Source: a bacterium
GTDB lineage: Bacteria; Vulcanimicrobiota; Xenobia; Xenobiales; JADMJV01
NCBI GenBank assembly: GCA_018266105.1
Contig: JAFEBA010000045.1
Location: 1 to 40,917 of the forward strand
Length of the DNA: 40,917 nucleotides
Reading direction: 5' to 3'
Shown: positions 1 through 8,823 of the stretch, piece by piece
Layout of the letters: each line of letters begins with the position of its first letter
Numbering within the stretch: the first letter of the stretch is position 1
Notes under the pieces: generated by a model
Seen by the model: the letters and a program-made list of their open reading frames with translations, nothing else
Told to the model about the DNA's origin: nothing
Database searches by the model: none
Program-made: the position numbers and the translations under genes

Positions 1-46
1 GCCCGAGTCCGGCTAAAAACGAGAGTAATTTCTCGAGAGGATTTCG

Positions 47-1209
47 ATGCTTCAAATGCAGCTGCGGATTGCCGGGCAAGATCCCGTGGTGGCTCCGCGG
101 CCGGTGCAGGCGCCCGGGGGCCAGCCTGGCTGGCCTACGGCTTTCGGCGTTTTTTTCTAGCCGGTTCGGCCGCCGCTGTCGGGCTCATGGCCCTGCGGCT
201 GATGATTCTGGCCGGATGGCAGGTCCCCCATCCCGGGTTGGATCCAATCCGCTGGCACGCCCACGAAATGCTTTTCCGGCTTTGGCGGTGCGGTGGTGGC
301 CGGCTTCTTGTTGACGGCCGTTCCGAACTGGACGGGCTTGCCCACCCCGAAGGACGCCCGGCTGGGAGCTTTGCTGGCTATCTGGCTGCTGGGACGCCTC
401 GGCAGCTGGCGGGGGGGGAAGGAGCCCTTTTGGACCTGCTCTTCCTACCCGCCCTGGGGTTGGCGCTGGCCGGTCCCATGGTGCGCGCCAACTGCGAAAG
501 CTGATTTTTCTGCCGGTGTTGGGGCTACTCTGGCTCTCCAACGTGATGTTTTGGATGGGGTCATCCCCCGCGCTGGCACTGAGTCTGGCCAAGTACGGGT
601 TGCTGCTGCTGATCGCCCTGATCGGGGGTCGGGTCATTCCGTTTTTTACGGAAAGAGCCCTGACCGGCCATCTGCCCCGGCGCCTGGGCTGGCTGGAAGG
701 AATGTGTCTGGCCGGACTCTTCCTCAGTGCTCTGGCGGAGAACTGGCCCGGCTTTTCGCCGACCTTGAAGTTAACGGTTCTCAGTCTCACCGCCCAGTTC
801 CGTTCGGGCCCTGAGGGTGCCCCTGCTCTGGGTATTGTATCTGGCCTACGCTTTTCTCCCGGCAGGCCTCTTTCTGCGCGGACTGGCCTGGATGGGCTGG
901 GGCAGCCTGTCGGCCGCTACGCATGCTCTAACCTCCGGTTGCATTGAAATCATGTGTCTGGGCATGATGACTAAGGTGGCTTTCGGCCACACCGGGCGGG
1001 AACTCAAGCCGGCTCCGGTGATCGTGCTGGCCTTTGGCCTCATGGGCGCTTGCGCCGTGTGCCGCAGCCTGGTGCCCTTTATCTGGCCCGCTTTCTACCA
1101 CCACGCACTCTGGTGCGCCGGCGCTCTGTGGTGCCTGGCCTTTTCCTTTTACTTTCTGGCCTACTGGCCGGTGCTAACCCGCCCGCGGGTGGACGGAAAG
1201 CCAGGTTAG
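47..1209 (+). pseudogene. nnrS: NnrS-family heme/copper membrane protein, frameshifted
   Basis: NnrS is a polytopic inner-membrane heme/copper protein linked to NO stress and denitrification. The family signature is visible as HAHEMLF (about 258-278) followed, in the next frame, by GFLLTAVPNWTG. Hydrophobic NnrS-like segments continue to the TAG at 1207-1209. No single frame is open. The homology moves between frames near 115, 280, 420, 495 and 800, so about five indels are present. One switch is at a run of eight G (412-419) and one is explained by one extra C near 276. A good Shine-Dalgarno (GAGAGGA, 35-41) precedes the ATG at 47. The pieces keep strong conservation and few substitutions, so this is either a very recent pseudogene or local sequencing error. 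The family call is firm; the disruption is real only if the reads support it. Confidence 0.75.
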
Positions 1210-1213
1210 GGCC

Positions 1214-1486
1214 TTAAGGGGGTAGAATGAGGCCCTGAACCTGCAAAATCTCGTAGACTCTGCGGCAGTCGCTCGCCAGTGCGTGGACGTCTCCCAGACT
1301 GGGTGTATCGCCACGTTTCAAGCGGCTTTCCCAGTAGGACAGATCCATCTCCAGGAATTCCAGGAGCTTGAAGGCGCATTCCTCGCACCGGCCCTCGCAG
1401 TGTCCGTCCAGTGAAAGCTGAAACGGCAATTCCTGGCGAGCTTCGCGGATCAGATTGGCTACCGCCGTCTTGGTGTTGGGTTTCAT
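1214..1486 (-). CDS. small Cys-rich protein of unknown function
   Basis: Predicted 90-aa soluble protein with the cluster CEGRCEEC in the middle (Cys spaced x3 and x2), followed by an acidic amphipathic helix rich in Leu, Trp and Glu. The spacing could bind zinc or an iron-sulfur cluster, but that is inference. I do not recognise a named family, though similar small proteins occur beside nitrate/denitrification genes. The ATG at 1486 has an AGGAG 4-8 bases upstream. An FNR-type box lies at 1536-1549, and GCTAAT at 1513-1508 is a plausible -10. It is divergent from the ArsD-like gene and converges on the nnrS remnant. Confidence 0.7.
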   Translation of the reverse strand: MKPNTKTAVANLIREARQELPFQLSLDGHCEGRCEECAFKLLEFLEMDLSYWESRLKRGDTPSLGDVHALASDCRRVYEILQVQGLILPP

Positions 1487-1535
1487 GGCTCCTGTCTTTC
1501 TCGCTCAAATTAGCAGGCGGGCGGCCCGGCCGGCG

Positions 1536-1549
1536 TTGACCCAAATCAA
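1536..1549 (-). promoter_or_regulatory. FNR/DNR-type box for the small Cys-rich gene
   Basis: Perfect TTGA-N6-TCAA (TTGACCCAAATCAA). The centre is about 29.5 bp from GCTAAT on the minus strand, the class II activator geometry. It lies 50 bp ahead of the ATG at 1486. Confidence 0.75.
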
Positions 1550-1568
1550 GTGACGCGCGCGGCCAGGA

Positions 1569-1610
1569 TTGATCTGGGTCAATTTGCTTTGGGGCCGGGC
1601 CGGCTAGAAT
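1569..1610 (+). promoter_or_regulatory. FNR/DNR-type box plus -10 for the arsD-like/cls operon
   Basis: The box TTGATCTGGGTCAA (1569-1582) is a full match. TAGAAT at 1605-1610 starts 29.5 bp from the box centre, placing transcription near 1617 and the box at -41.5. A start codon at 1550 would place the operator inside the coding sequence, which supports the downstream ATG at 1649. Confidence 0.8.
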
Positions 1611-1648
1611 TCCGGAAGAAAACTCTACATGGGCGATTGGAGCAGAGA

Positions 1649-1969
1649 ATGCCGACTTTGATACTTTTTGAAGAAACCGATGGGCTTTTGAGCAGGGAGC
1701 AGCGTGTTTTGCGCCTGCACCTTGACCTCAGCCGGCTGGAACGGGCAGGCGCCAAGGTGGCGCGTTACAATCTTCGTGACCATCCTATTATTTTTTCCGT
1801 TCATCCCGAAACGCGCGGGCTCTGCGGGCAAGATTTACCCGTTCTGATGATCGACGACCGGGTGGTCAGCCGGGGAACAGTTCCAGACCTTCAGCAACTT
1901 ACTGAGTGGACAAAAATCCAGCTTGAACCAGGTGGTTGCGGCGGAAACGGCTGCACCTGCGGCGGCTGA
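1649..1969 (+). CDS. ArsD-like thioredoxin-fold protein
   Basis: 106-aa protein resembling the ArsD family: an N-terminal beta strand, then VARYNLRDHP, a central LPVLMIDDRVVSRGTVP and a helical end. ArsD normally carries vicinal cysteines near residue 12 for As(III)/Sb(III) transfer to ArsA. Here that loop reads EETDGLLSRE, without Cys. Instead Cys are clustered at the C terminus (CGGNGCTCGG), so a metal site may have moved to the tail. No ars genes are nearby. The ATG at 1649 is chosen because it has GGAG upstream and follows the predicted start of transcription near 1617. The TGA stop overlaps the ATG of the next gene (TGATG), suggesting translational coupling. Function is uncertain. Confidence 0.65.
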   Translation: MPTLILFEETDGLLSREQRVLRLHLDLSRLERAGAKVARYNLRDHPIIFSVHPETRGLCGQDLPVLMIDDRVVSRGTVPDLQQLTEWTKIQLEPGGCGGNGCTCGG

Positions 1970-3366
1970 TGCTCCACCTGCTGGGGCTGATTGCCGCCCT
2001 CCACGCTCTGTTGAAATCCAGCACTCCGCAGGGCGCGGTTGCCTGGACGTTGGGTTTGTGTACTTACCCCGCCTTCGTATTGCCTCTGTATTTGATTTTC
2101 GGCTGTACTCACTTCGGGGGCTACGTAGAAGTTCTCCGGGCCGGCGCGCTGGCTGACGAGAGCCAGAAATTTGGGCCTCTTTTTGAGCGATTGGCCGAAC
2201 ACGAACACCAGCCAGGCCCCGACCGCCGGGCGACCGTCAATGTTCTGCAGAGGTTGTCTCGAATGCCGTTTCTCGACTCCTGCCAGGCGGAACTCTTAAT
2301 CGACGGCCAGGCCACCTACGGGAGAATTCGCCTTGAAATCGATAAGGCCCGGGAATACGTCCTTGTGCTCTACTACAAAGTGATCGACGATGCCGCCGGG
2401 AGAGCCTTCGGCGAGCAGCTGATGGCCAAAGCCAGAGAGGGAATTCGGGTCTATTTTATCTACGACGAGCTGGGCAGTCCGGGCCTCCAGAGGGCATTTG
2501 TGCGCAAGTTACGGGATGCCGGGGTGAAAGCCTGGCCCTTTCGTACCGCTCGCGGATTTCGTCACAGTCTGCAATTTAACTTCCGTAATCACCGCAAGCT
2601 GGTGGTCGTAGATGGGAAAGTCGCTCTGGTCGGGGGCATGAATATCGGGGATCGCTACCTGGGATTGAGCCGCCATTTCGGTTCCTGGCGGGATACCCAC
2701 ATCGTCCTGACAGGACCGGCCGTCATGAGCGTGCAGTTGGTGTTTGTGGAAGACTACCACTGGGCCACAGGTGGCTCTCTGCCTGACGTCAGTTGGGTTC
2801 CTACGGCCTGTCAAAACGGCCCGGTGACGTGTACTTATCTGAGTAGCGGACCCGCCGATCGGCTGAACGTTGGGGTCCTGTTTTACCTGGAGTGTATCCT
2901 GGCGGCCCGATCACGAATCTGGTTGACCAGTCCCTACTTTGTGCCAGATCCTGCAATCCTGAACGCCCTTAAGCTTGCCGATTTGCGCGGGGTCGAGGTG
3001 CGAATTCTTCTTCCCCCCGGCCACTTCGAGCCGGCCATGCGACTGGCCGCTCTCTCCTTCCTGGCTGAACTGCGCGGCACCGGGATTCAGCTTTACGAAT
3101 ACTCCGGGTATAACCATTCCAAGGTAATGCTGGTTGACGATTGGCTTGCTTGGGTTGGTAGTTCCAATCTCGACAATCGTTCGCTCAGACTCAATTTCGA
3201 AGGGAACCTCATTGCCCTGGGCAAGGAATTCGTCGCGCAGGTTCGGGAGATGCTGGAACGAGACTTCGCTGAAGCGACCCGGCTGGACCTGGAAGACCTG
3301 GCGCGAGCAGGCCTGCTGACGCTGCTGGGTAGCAGAGTTGCCCGCCTTCTGGCGCCCATTCTTTAG
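1969..3366 (+). CDS. cls: cardiolipin synthase / phospholipase D-family transferase
   Basis: 465-aa enzyme of the two-domain PLD superfamily that joins phosphatidylglycerol molecules to make cardiolipin at the inner membrane. Two N-terminal hydrophobic segments flank PQGAVAW, the usual Cls region. HKD motif 1 is NHRKLVVVDG (His208, Lys210, Asp215), followed by GGMNIGD. HKD motif 2 is NHSKVMLVDD (His383, Lys385, Asp390), followed by GSSNLDNRS. Both catalytic sites look intact. The ATG at 1969 overlaps the upstream TGA. An in-frame TTG at 1936 lies inside the upstream gene and is less likely. It shares the FNR-box promoter at 1569. Cardiolipin remodelling under denitrifying conditions is an inference from context. 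Confidence 0.9.
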   Translation: MLHLLGLIAALHALLKSSTPQGAVAWTLGLCTYPAFVLPLYLIFGCTHFGGYVEVLRAGALADESQKFGPLFERLAEHEHQPGPDRRATVNVLQRLSRMPFLDSCQAELLIDGQATYGRIRLEIDKAREYVLVLYYKVIDDAAGRAFGEQLMAKAREGIRVYFIYDELGSPGLQRAFVRKLRDAGVKAWPFRTARGFRHSLQFNFRNHRKLVVVDGKVALVGGMNIGDRYLGLSRHFGSWRDTHIVLTGPAVMSVQLVFVEDYHWATGGSLPDVSWVPTACQNGPVTCTYLSSGPADRLNVGVLFYLECILAARSRIWLTSPYFVPDPAILNALKLADLRGVEVRILLPPGHFEPAMRLAALSFLAELRGTGIQLYEYSGYNHSKVMLVDDWLAWVGSSNLDNRSLRLNFEGNLIALGKEFVAQVREMLERDFAEATRLDLEDLARAGLLTLLGSRVARLLAPIL

Positions 3367-3374
3367 AAAGCTCC

Positions 3375-3405
3375 GCCGTGGACCCCGTCCTCCGAGGTCC
3401 ACGGC
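3375..3405. terminator. possible hairpin downstream of cls
   Basis: Perfect 10-bp inverted repeat (GCCGTGGACC / GGTCCACGGC) with an 11-base loop, 9 bp after the cls stop. There is no U tract, so it may be an mRNA 3' end or a remnant structure rather than a strict intrinsic terminator. Confidence 0.4.
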
Positions 3406-3617
3406 CGCCCCGCGCATGGTCTCGATGATATCAGCATTACCGGCCACCGTTTAGATTGGGTCGTTAAAAGCCTCAGATCCATTGCTTAGAATGGATTCGA
3501 GAGTATGCTCGCGAAGGATTTTGCGATGCGCGCTCACCTGATCCGGAACGCAGTCGAGCAGTTGAAAAGCTGCGAGTCTTATCAGCGCTTGCAGGCCTCC
3601 TGTTTGAAGGTGGCCGT

Positions 3618-3848
3618 ATGACGCTAGCACGCTGGAACTCCGGCATGGTTGCCCTGACAGCCACCTTGCTGCTGGCCTTCGCCATCGCGGCCGGGTCCCG
3701 CGACTTCCATAACTTCGACGCGGCCTTAATCGGCTACACCTTTTCCACCCTGTTCGCGGCCTTCGGCGTGGCTTATCGCTATTCCATGTGGCTCCAGCGT
3801 CCGCCCACAGCCATGTATTGGCGCTTGTCCGTCTTGTATAAATCGCAG
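3618..3848 (+). pseudogene. truncated small membrane protein
   Basis: The frame from the ATG at 3618 encodes about 75 residues: two hydrophobic segments (around residues 9-25 and 35-52), then RYSMWLQRPPT. It looks like the N-terminal part of a membrane protein. The protein-like character then stops and transposase-like sequence in another frame takes over at about 3850, so the gene was probably cut by the element. The frame stays open to 4043 only by chance. I do not recognise the family. Between 3400 and 3617 I see only short open frames and no recognisable protein. Confidence 0.4.
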
Positions 3849-3849
3849 G

Positions 3850-4840
3850 GCAGACGTCCTGAGCCATTCGCTGGCCGAGAAGCTGCCGGAAGGGGACTAC
3901 CGGTATCTGGTGGTTACGCTACCCAAGAAGATGGGTTTGCGCAAGCGGTTCCGGTTGGAGATCGGGCGCCTTGTCCATCGCGTCATCACTCGCTGGATGG
4001 CCATGCAGATCGGCTGCCATCGCAATGTCCGAGAGGAAAGTGAGCAAGCACGACCAGGAATCATATGGCTGTTCAGTCCTTTGGGTCCGGGCTCAAATCC
4101 CACGTCCATTTTCACATCCTGGTGACCGATGGCGTCTACTTCCCTGATGGCGGCTACTTTGCCATGGGCTTCTCTAGAACCAGCCCTCCCTGTTGAGTGA
4201 ATTGTGCCGCGCCATTCTAAAGTCCCTGGTCGCCCGCAACTGCTTGCAGCCCGAGACGGCGAAATTGATGGAATCCTGGCCTCTGGAGCGCTCCGGGTTC
4301 TCGGGCTTCGTGGGAGACCCCATCAGCCAGCCGGCCGACCGACCTCGACTCCAGCGAGTCTTGAACTACATTCTGCGGCCCGCTCTTCCGCTCAAGCATC
4401 TGAGCTACGTAGAGGCGACGGGACAAGTGCGGTTCTCGCCTCCCGGGTCGACGCCCAAGCTATGGGAGCACGCCTACGACTTTTGGAGGACGCAAAGCGT
4501 CCTCCTGCGGACCTGGGGCCAGCATATTCCGCGCGCCCGCCAGCACCATGCCGGCCACTTCGCGAATGCACTGGGCAACCTTAATCCCAAAGTGCAAAGC
4601 CAGGCCGGAGAGATGGTCGACAAACCCAAATCGGGCAAATGGGTCAAGTGGCGAACACTGATCTTGCGGTCCTGGGCCGTCGACCCTGAACTTTGTCCCC
4701 GCTGTCATACAGAGATGAAAAGAGCCAAGGCGCTGCTTCAGCAGCACGAGCTAAACAGACTGCTCAAGAACCTGGGCATTGGCCTTTACCCACCAGACCC
4801 CGCTCGCCACCCCCGCCCCCCTCGGTCAGGACCTGGCTGA
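3850..4840 (+). mobile_element. IS91-family (HUH, Y2) transposase remnant
   Basis: Homology to IS91/IS801-type transposases is split over three frames. First frame: LVVTLPKKMGLRKRFR (about 3907-3955). Second: MAVQSFGSGLKSHVHFHILV (from 4065), which carries the HxH of the HUH metal site. Third (4193-4840): PETAKLMESWPLERSGFSGF, YILRPALPLKHLSY, and a C-terminal CPRCHTEM zinc-type motif. Such elements move by rolling-circle single-strand transfer. At least two frameshifts and a missing N terminus make it inactive. I did not find clear ori or ter ends. It sits between a cut membrane-protein gene and a hypF remnant. Confidence 0.75.
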
Positions 4841-5029
4841 TGACTCGCAGTTCTCGGACTGTGAAAGCCGGTCCCGGCCGATTGGAACGATTGGGAAGCA
4901 GCCTGACCAGGCTACGGCCCAGCCTGGCTATTGAAAAAAACCAGACTGTCCGCTCTTTTCCTAAGCCACGACAGCAATTCTGTCCGTACCAAGTCCCTGC
5001 GCATCAACCTAGCAGGCGGCGTCAGGCGG

Positions 5030-5733
5030 GCGGATGAGGATGGGACGAGCGGAGCTTTCCAGGAAGCCGGCCACATGGGCGCATCGAGACAGACCCAGCG
5101 GTGAGCTGTTTCCAGATCTGATAGCAGCCCAGGCCTTGAGGACGACGATTTCTCCTTGCGCGAGCTCACGGCAATCCGTTGACAGTCCAGGGTGAACTGG
5201 GGACCGCAGCGGGGATAGGCCACCGGCTGGGCGTGAAAGCGGCGGTCGCGAGGATCTTCGTATTCGCGCCGGCAGTCCGCGCATAGGGGAAGTTGGCTAT
5301 GGTGGTGCGTGAGAGGTCGTAGGGAAAGCTCCGGACGATGGTGTAGCGCGGTCCGCAAGCGGTGCAGTTCAAGAACGGATATCCGTAGCGGCGATCAGCC
5401 GGATCGTGAAGCTCCCGGAGGCAGTCCGCGCAAGGGCCAGTCCGGGCCGTCGTGACCCCGCTGCCAGCCAACTGGCTGTTCTCGATGTCGAAAGCGGACC
5501 CTGAACGACAGGGGATAGCCAGGCTAACCATCGACTCGATGCGAGCATTGGCTGGCAGGCGGAGGGGCAGCAACTGGCAGACTCGCGAACTCGGGGTGGC
5601 GGCCCCTGCACTTCCACCGTGACGCTGCCGAACTCGTTGAGCACGAAGCCCGCCAGCTCCAACTGGCGGGCCAAATTCCAGATTGTGGGCCGAAAGCCGA
5701 CCCCTTGAATGGTGCCCTCGATATGCAGGCGCA
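5030..5733 (-). pseudogene. hypF: hypF remnant (hydrogenase maturation carbamoyltransferase, N-terminal part)
   Basis: HypF makes the CN ligands of NiFe hydrogenase. Read on the minus strand, the acylphosphatase domain is clear: EGTIQGVGFRPTIWNLARQL (about 5710-5655), then VLNEFGSVTVEVQG. After frameshifts comes the zinc-finger region: CADCLRELHDPADRRYGYPF, CTACGPRYTIVRSFPYD, then CADCRREYEDPRDRRFHAQP and PRCGPQ. A last piece, RELAQGEIVVLKAW, matches the start of the YrdC-like domain. The rest of the usual length of about 750 residues is missing. An in-frame TGA two codons ahead of the first conserved residues and several frame changes show decay. No hydrogenase gene is in the window. Confidence 0.75.
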
Positions 5734-5950
5734 GGCGCTCAATCGGTCGAGGTCAGAATTCCGTGGGGGTCAGCACCACCTGGTCGGAATCGGCCCTCCA
5801 CCGGAAAGGGCCCACCTCTCGAAGGGCACGAGAGGTTTCGCTCAGCACACTGAAGGTGAGCAAAAGATCGGGGCCAGCCTCGGCCGGGGGGAGGCGGCGC
5901 TCTCCTTTTGCAAGATGGCTGGCTGCCGAGTGGACTGAATCCGGTTCCTA
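5734..5950 (-). other. unidentified coding remnant upstream of hypF remnant
   Basis: One minus-strand frame is open from about 5947 to the TGA just ahead of the hypF remnant, with a protein-like tail (SVLSETSRALREVGPFRW). There is no start codon or Shine-Dalgarno. It is probably the end of a gene that preceded hypF before decay. I do not recognise it. Confidence 0.25.
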
Positions 5951-5955
5951 AATCC

Positions 5956-7440
5956 TCACGGCACCTTTAGCTGGTATTCTAAGAAGAAGAAGTTGGCATC
6001 CGGACCGGCAGTATAGATTGAAGCGGGCACATCCCCACCAAAGACGTGGCCGGCATAGAAGCTGAGTTTCTGCTGCGAGTCGAGCTGTTGATCCAGGCCC
6101 AGGTCCAGCAGCGTGCCCAGGTGACTGCCTCCACCTGAAGGCCGGCCGGCGAATCCCTGGATGGTTCCAACATTTTGGGTAGCACCCGAACCCGCATACC
6201 AAAGGTCAGCGGGGGTTGCCAGATTCAGGAAGTGGACATCCAGGCGAGCGCCGGTATTCGGGCCGGGCTTGAGCATGATCTGGGCGAAGGCGTCACGCAG
6301 GTTGGACTCCGTGTAGAACGGCGTCTGAGCATAGGGGCGAATGGTGGGAAGCCCTGGGTAGAAGGTGGTGTGGGCGCCGTCGCGGGGATTGGAGTCGCCC
6401 GAGAAGTAGCTGTAGCCACTGCGCAACCAGGGCTGCCATTCAGCTTCCTTCCACTGGCAGCCCAGCTCCAGGCTGTAGGCATCGGCCTTGTGGGAGAGAT
6501 TGCCCCAGTTTCCCGTTTGATGGGCATACCAGGCCAGGAAATCACCCTGCTCCCCAAGCTTGTGCAACAGGTGAAAGCCCACGGTATGGATCTGGTTGCC
6601 CCCGGTTGCGTAGATCTGGCCTCGGGCGGCCACAGCGCGGTTGTCCAGTTGCGGCACGCGCCGGTGATCCTCATAGTAGTCCCAGAAGAGCTGGGCCTCT
6701 CCATCACGCAGCAATTCGCCCTGTTTGGCCGTCAGCGATACCTCGCTGACGAATACGTCCGACAGGCTGCTGGCAAAATGGGGGTCAAAACCTCCCTGGG
6801 TGGGCCTGGCCGCAAAGCCCGAGAGATGGAAATCTCCGGTGTCTCCATCCAGCCGAATGCCGTCGAAGGTTCGGCCATAGGCGGAGAAGTCGAATGTCCC
6901 GATCATACGCTCCTTGAGGCGGGTGCGTTTGACCTGGGCGAGGTTGGCGTCGGTCGGCAATACCTGTGTGGCGCTGGAATACTCCATTCGCCCGAACTGT
7001 GCCTGAAAGAGCTTGGGGTCTCCGACCTTAAAGTAGGCCTGGCGGATCCCGGCCGTATCGAGCGAGGTCAGGCCGGAATGAGCAAACAGACTCGCGCCCA
7101 GTCCCATCTGGCCGACCGAGCCAGCGCCCACTGAATGGCCGGGCAGGCCCAACATCTGCACGTCCTGCACTTCCAGCAGGCCTTCCCATTCGTCGGGGAC
7201 CTTGTACCCCAGTCGCGCCCGCAAGCGAGCATGGGCATAGCCGTAGTCATTTCCGCCCGAGGCAGGCGCAAACCAATCCCAAGACTCCCCTCGAATTCGC
7301 AATTCAAATTCCGTAATCCAACGCCCCTCAACCTTTTCAGCGGCCAGGGTTGTATGGCCGGGACTCTCTGGAGTCTGTGCTTGGGACCAACCCGTGGTCG
7401 ACACAAGGAAGGCGACGAACAAACAGCGAGAGTATTGCAA
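5956..7440 (-). CDS. outer-membrane porin, alginate-export-like beta barrel
   Basis: 494-aa protein with an N-terminal signal peptide (hydrophobic stretch ending near SQAQ, residues 19-22). The rest has alternating, aromatic-rich strands typical of a barrel: GYAHARLRARLGYKVP, ARPTQGGFDPHF, QTGNWGNLSHKADAYSLELG, and a closing strand ending FFFLEYQLKVP. It resembles the alginate-export (AlgE-like) family often seen in respiratory gene neighbourhoods, where it probably passes anions or small solutes. The start is TTG at 7440, with GGGAGG about ten bases upstream. An FNR box lies at 7503-7516, so it belongs to the same regulon. The exact substrate is unknown. Confidence 0.75.
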   Translation of the reverse strand: MQYSRCLFVAFLVSTTGWSQAQTPESPGHTTLAAEKVEGRWITEFELRIRGESWDWFAPASGGNDYGYAHARLRARLGYKVPDEWEGLLEVQDVQMLGLPGHSVGAGSVGQMGLGASLFAHSGLTSLDTAGIRQAYFKVGDPKLFQAQFGRMEYSSATQVLPTDANLAQVKRTRLKERMIGTFDFSAYGRTFDGIRLDGDTGDFHLSGFAARPTQGGFDPHFASSLSDVFVSEVSLTAKQGELLRDGEAQLFWDYYEDHRRVPQLDNRAVAARGQIYATGGNQIHTVGFHLLHKLGEQGDFLAWYAHQTGNWGNLSHKADAYSLELGCQWKEAEWQPWLRSGYSYFSGDSNPRDGAHTTFYPGLPTIRPYAQTPFYTESNLRDAFAQIMLKPGPNTGARLDVHFLNLATPADLWYAGSGATQNVGTIQGFAGRPSGGGSHLGTLLDLGLDQQLDSQQKLSFYAGHVFGGDVPASIYTAGPDANFFFLEYQLKVP

Positions 7441-7502
7441 GGTTCAAGTCCTCCCTGGTCATTTCACAAATTCATACTCGACCAGGTTGCGGCACATCGG
7501 CA

Positions 7503-7516
7503 TTGATTCAAATCAA
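7503..7516 (-). promoter_or_regulatory. FNR/DNR-type box upstream of the porin gene
   Basis: TTGATTCAAATCAA, a full match to TTGA-N6-TCAA, 63 bp ahead of the porin start codon. TATGAA (7476-7471) is the nearest -10 candidate but sits about 4 bp further than the usual class II spacing. Confidence 0.7.
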
Positions 7517-7589
7517 GTAATCCGAAACAAACAACATCCAGGCTGAGTCGGTGGTCGCCAAAGTTCGAAAGGGACCGCGCTATGATTGC

Positions 7590-7603
7590 TTGACCTGGGT
7601 CAA
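7590..7603 (+). promoter_or_regulatory. FNR/DNR-type box upstream of the radical SAM gene
   Basis: TTGACCTGGGTCAA, a full match. TACGGT at 7626-7631 lies at class II spacing, giving a transcript start near 7638. That would place candidate start codons at 7586 and 7622 outside the mRNA. Confidence 0.7.
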
Positions 7604-7726
7604 AGATCCGCTGAAGCTTCAGTGATACGGTTCATAGATGAAAACCAGCAAAAAGCCGACGACAAGCCTTGCCGTCCACCCGACCATACTGGCTATTTTA
7701 AGCCAACAAAACAAAGGGGAACTCAG

Positions 7727-8788
7727 TTGGGCAAAAGGCTGAGCGCTGTTGTAAAACTGAGTGAGTCGTGCAACCTGGCCTGCACCTACTGCTACCAGGG
7801 CGACAGACTACGCTCCGGCCAGAAGATGGCCCACGATACCTTGGACAGGATTTGCGCGGAGCTGGCACTGAATGGAGCTGGCCCGATCCCGATTCTATGG
7901 TATGGAGGCGAACCGACTCTGGTCGGGTTAAAGTCCTTCCAGCGGTCTGTCGATTGCGCGCAGCAACATCTACAATATCGGGGCCTGGAAAACAGCCTGC
8001 AGACCAACGGTATTCTCATCGACGAGGCCTGGGCGAGATTCCTGGCGCTACGGGATTTCCGCGTCAGGCTTAGCCTGGATGGTCCCGACGACCTGCACAA
8101 CGCCTGCCGCCCCGGACTCGGTGGCGGCGGCAGTCACGCTCAGGTGGTCAAAGCTCTTCGCAGGCTACAGCAACAGGCTGTCGAGGTCAGACTGGCCTGC
8201 ACCATCACTCGACCCAGTTTGCCTCGAGCCCGGGAGCTGGTGCGCTACTTTGAGCAGCTTGGGGTCAAAGAAATTGATTTCACTCCCGCCTTGCGCCTGG
8301 GAACAGAGGGGGCATCCAATGAAGCCTGGGTAGACGGCGCGGAATACGGCGAATTCTTGATTGACGCGCTGGAGGCCTGGCTCGAGAAACCGACCTCTCG
8401 CCTTCAAATCCGTAGCCTGACCGCACTCATCAGGAAACTCCATGGTCTGGAGTCGGGCTTTTGCAAACTGGAGGGAAACTGTTCGCGGTTTTTAACCTTT
8501 GGCTGGGATGGGTCGGTCTACCCATGCGACGAGTTTTCCGGCCGAATTCGACTGGGAAATGTCCTCAACGAGCCACTGCGGGAAATTCTTGGGCGGCGTC
8601 CACCGAAGGCCTCGCCCGGCCCCGCCTGCCAAGAATGCCGGTGGGAAGCGACTTGCCCCGGAAGCTTGTGCCCTTTCGAGAAGGCAGTTGCAGGAGACGG
8701 AGCCAGGGCCTCGATCATGTGCGATGGGTGGAGGCGCCTTCAAGAGCACCTGCACCAGAGAGGCCTGCCAGCTTATTCGCGGGGTTAA
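7727..8788 (+). CDS. radical SAM/SPASM enzyme
   Basis: 353-aa radical SAM enzyme. CNLACTYC (Cys15, 19, 22) binds the SAM-cleaving [4Fe-4S] cluster, and WYGGEPTL is the GGE motif. The C-terminal SPASM region has NCSRFLTFGWDGSVYPC, then CQECRWEATCPGSLC and a late MCDGW, enough Cys for two auxiliary clusters. This resembles anaerobic sulfatase-maturase and peptide-modifying enzymes. The substrate is unknown, and no precursor peptide was seen beside it. The TTG at 7727 is chosen because AAGGGGA lies 6 bases upstream and the frame then starts just before the CxxxCxxC motif. Longer in-frame starts (GTG 7622, 7586) lie before or inside the FNR promoter. It converges on the methyltransferase gene at 8824. 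Confidence 0.8.
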   Translation: MGKRLSAVVKLSESCNLACTYCYQGDRLRSGQKMAHDTLDRICAELALNGAGPIPILWYGGEPTLVGLKSFQRSVDCAQQHLQYRGLENSLQTNGILIDEAWARFLALRDFRVRLSLDGPDDLHNACRPGLGGGGSHAQVVKALRRLQQQAVEVRLACTITRPSLPRARELVRYFEQLGVKEIDFTPALRLGTEGASNEAWVDGAEYGEFLIDALEAWLEKPTSRLQIRSLTALIRKLHGLESGFCKLEGNCSRFLTFGWDGSVYPCDEFSGRIRLGNVLNEPLREILGRRPPKASPGPACQECRWEATCPGSLCPFEKAVAGDGARASIMCDGWRRLQEHLHQRGLPAYSRG

Positions 8789-8823
8789 TTGAGGGCGAGG
8801 GCCAGCCGAGGTCCCGACGGCGT

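Noticed and set aside
1550..1648. Longer N terminus of the ArsD-like protein from 1550
   Set aside because: It would include the FNR box and -10 in the coding region; the ATG at 1649 has a Shine-Dalgarno and matches the family start.
6175..7134. 319-codon plus-strand open frame
   Set aside because: Antisense to the porin gene, whose beta-barrel pattern and signal peptide are convincing.
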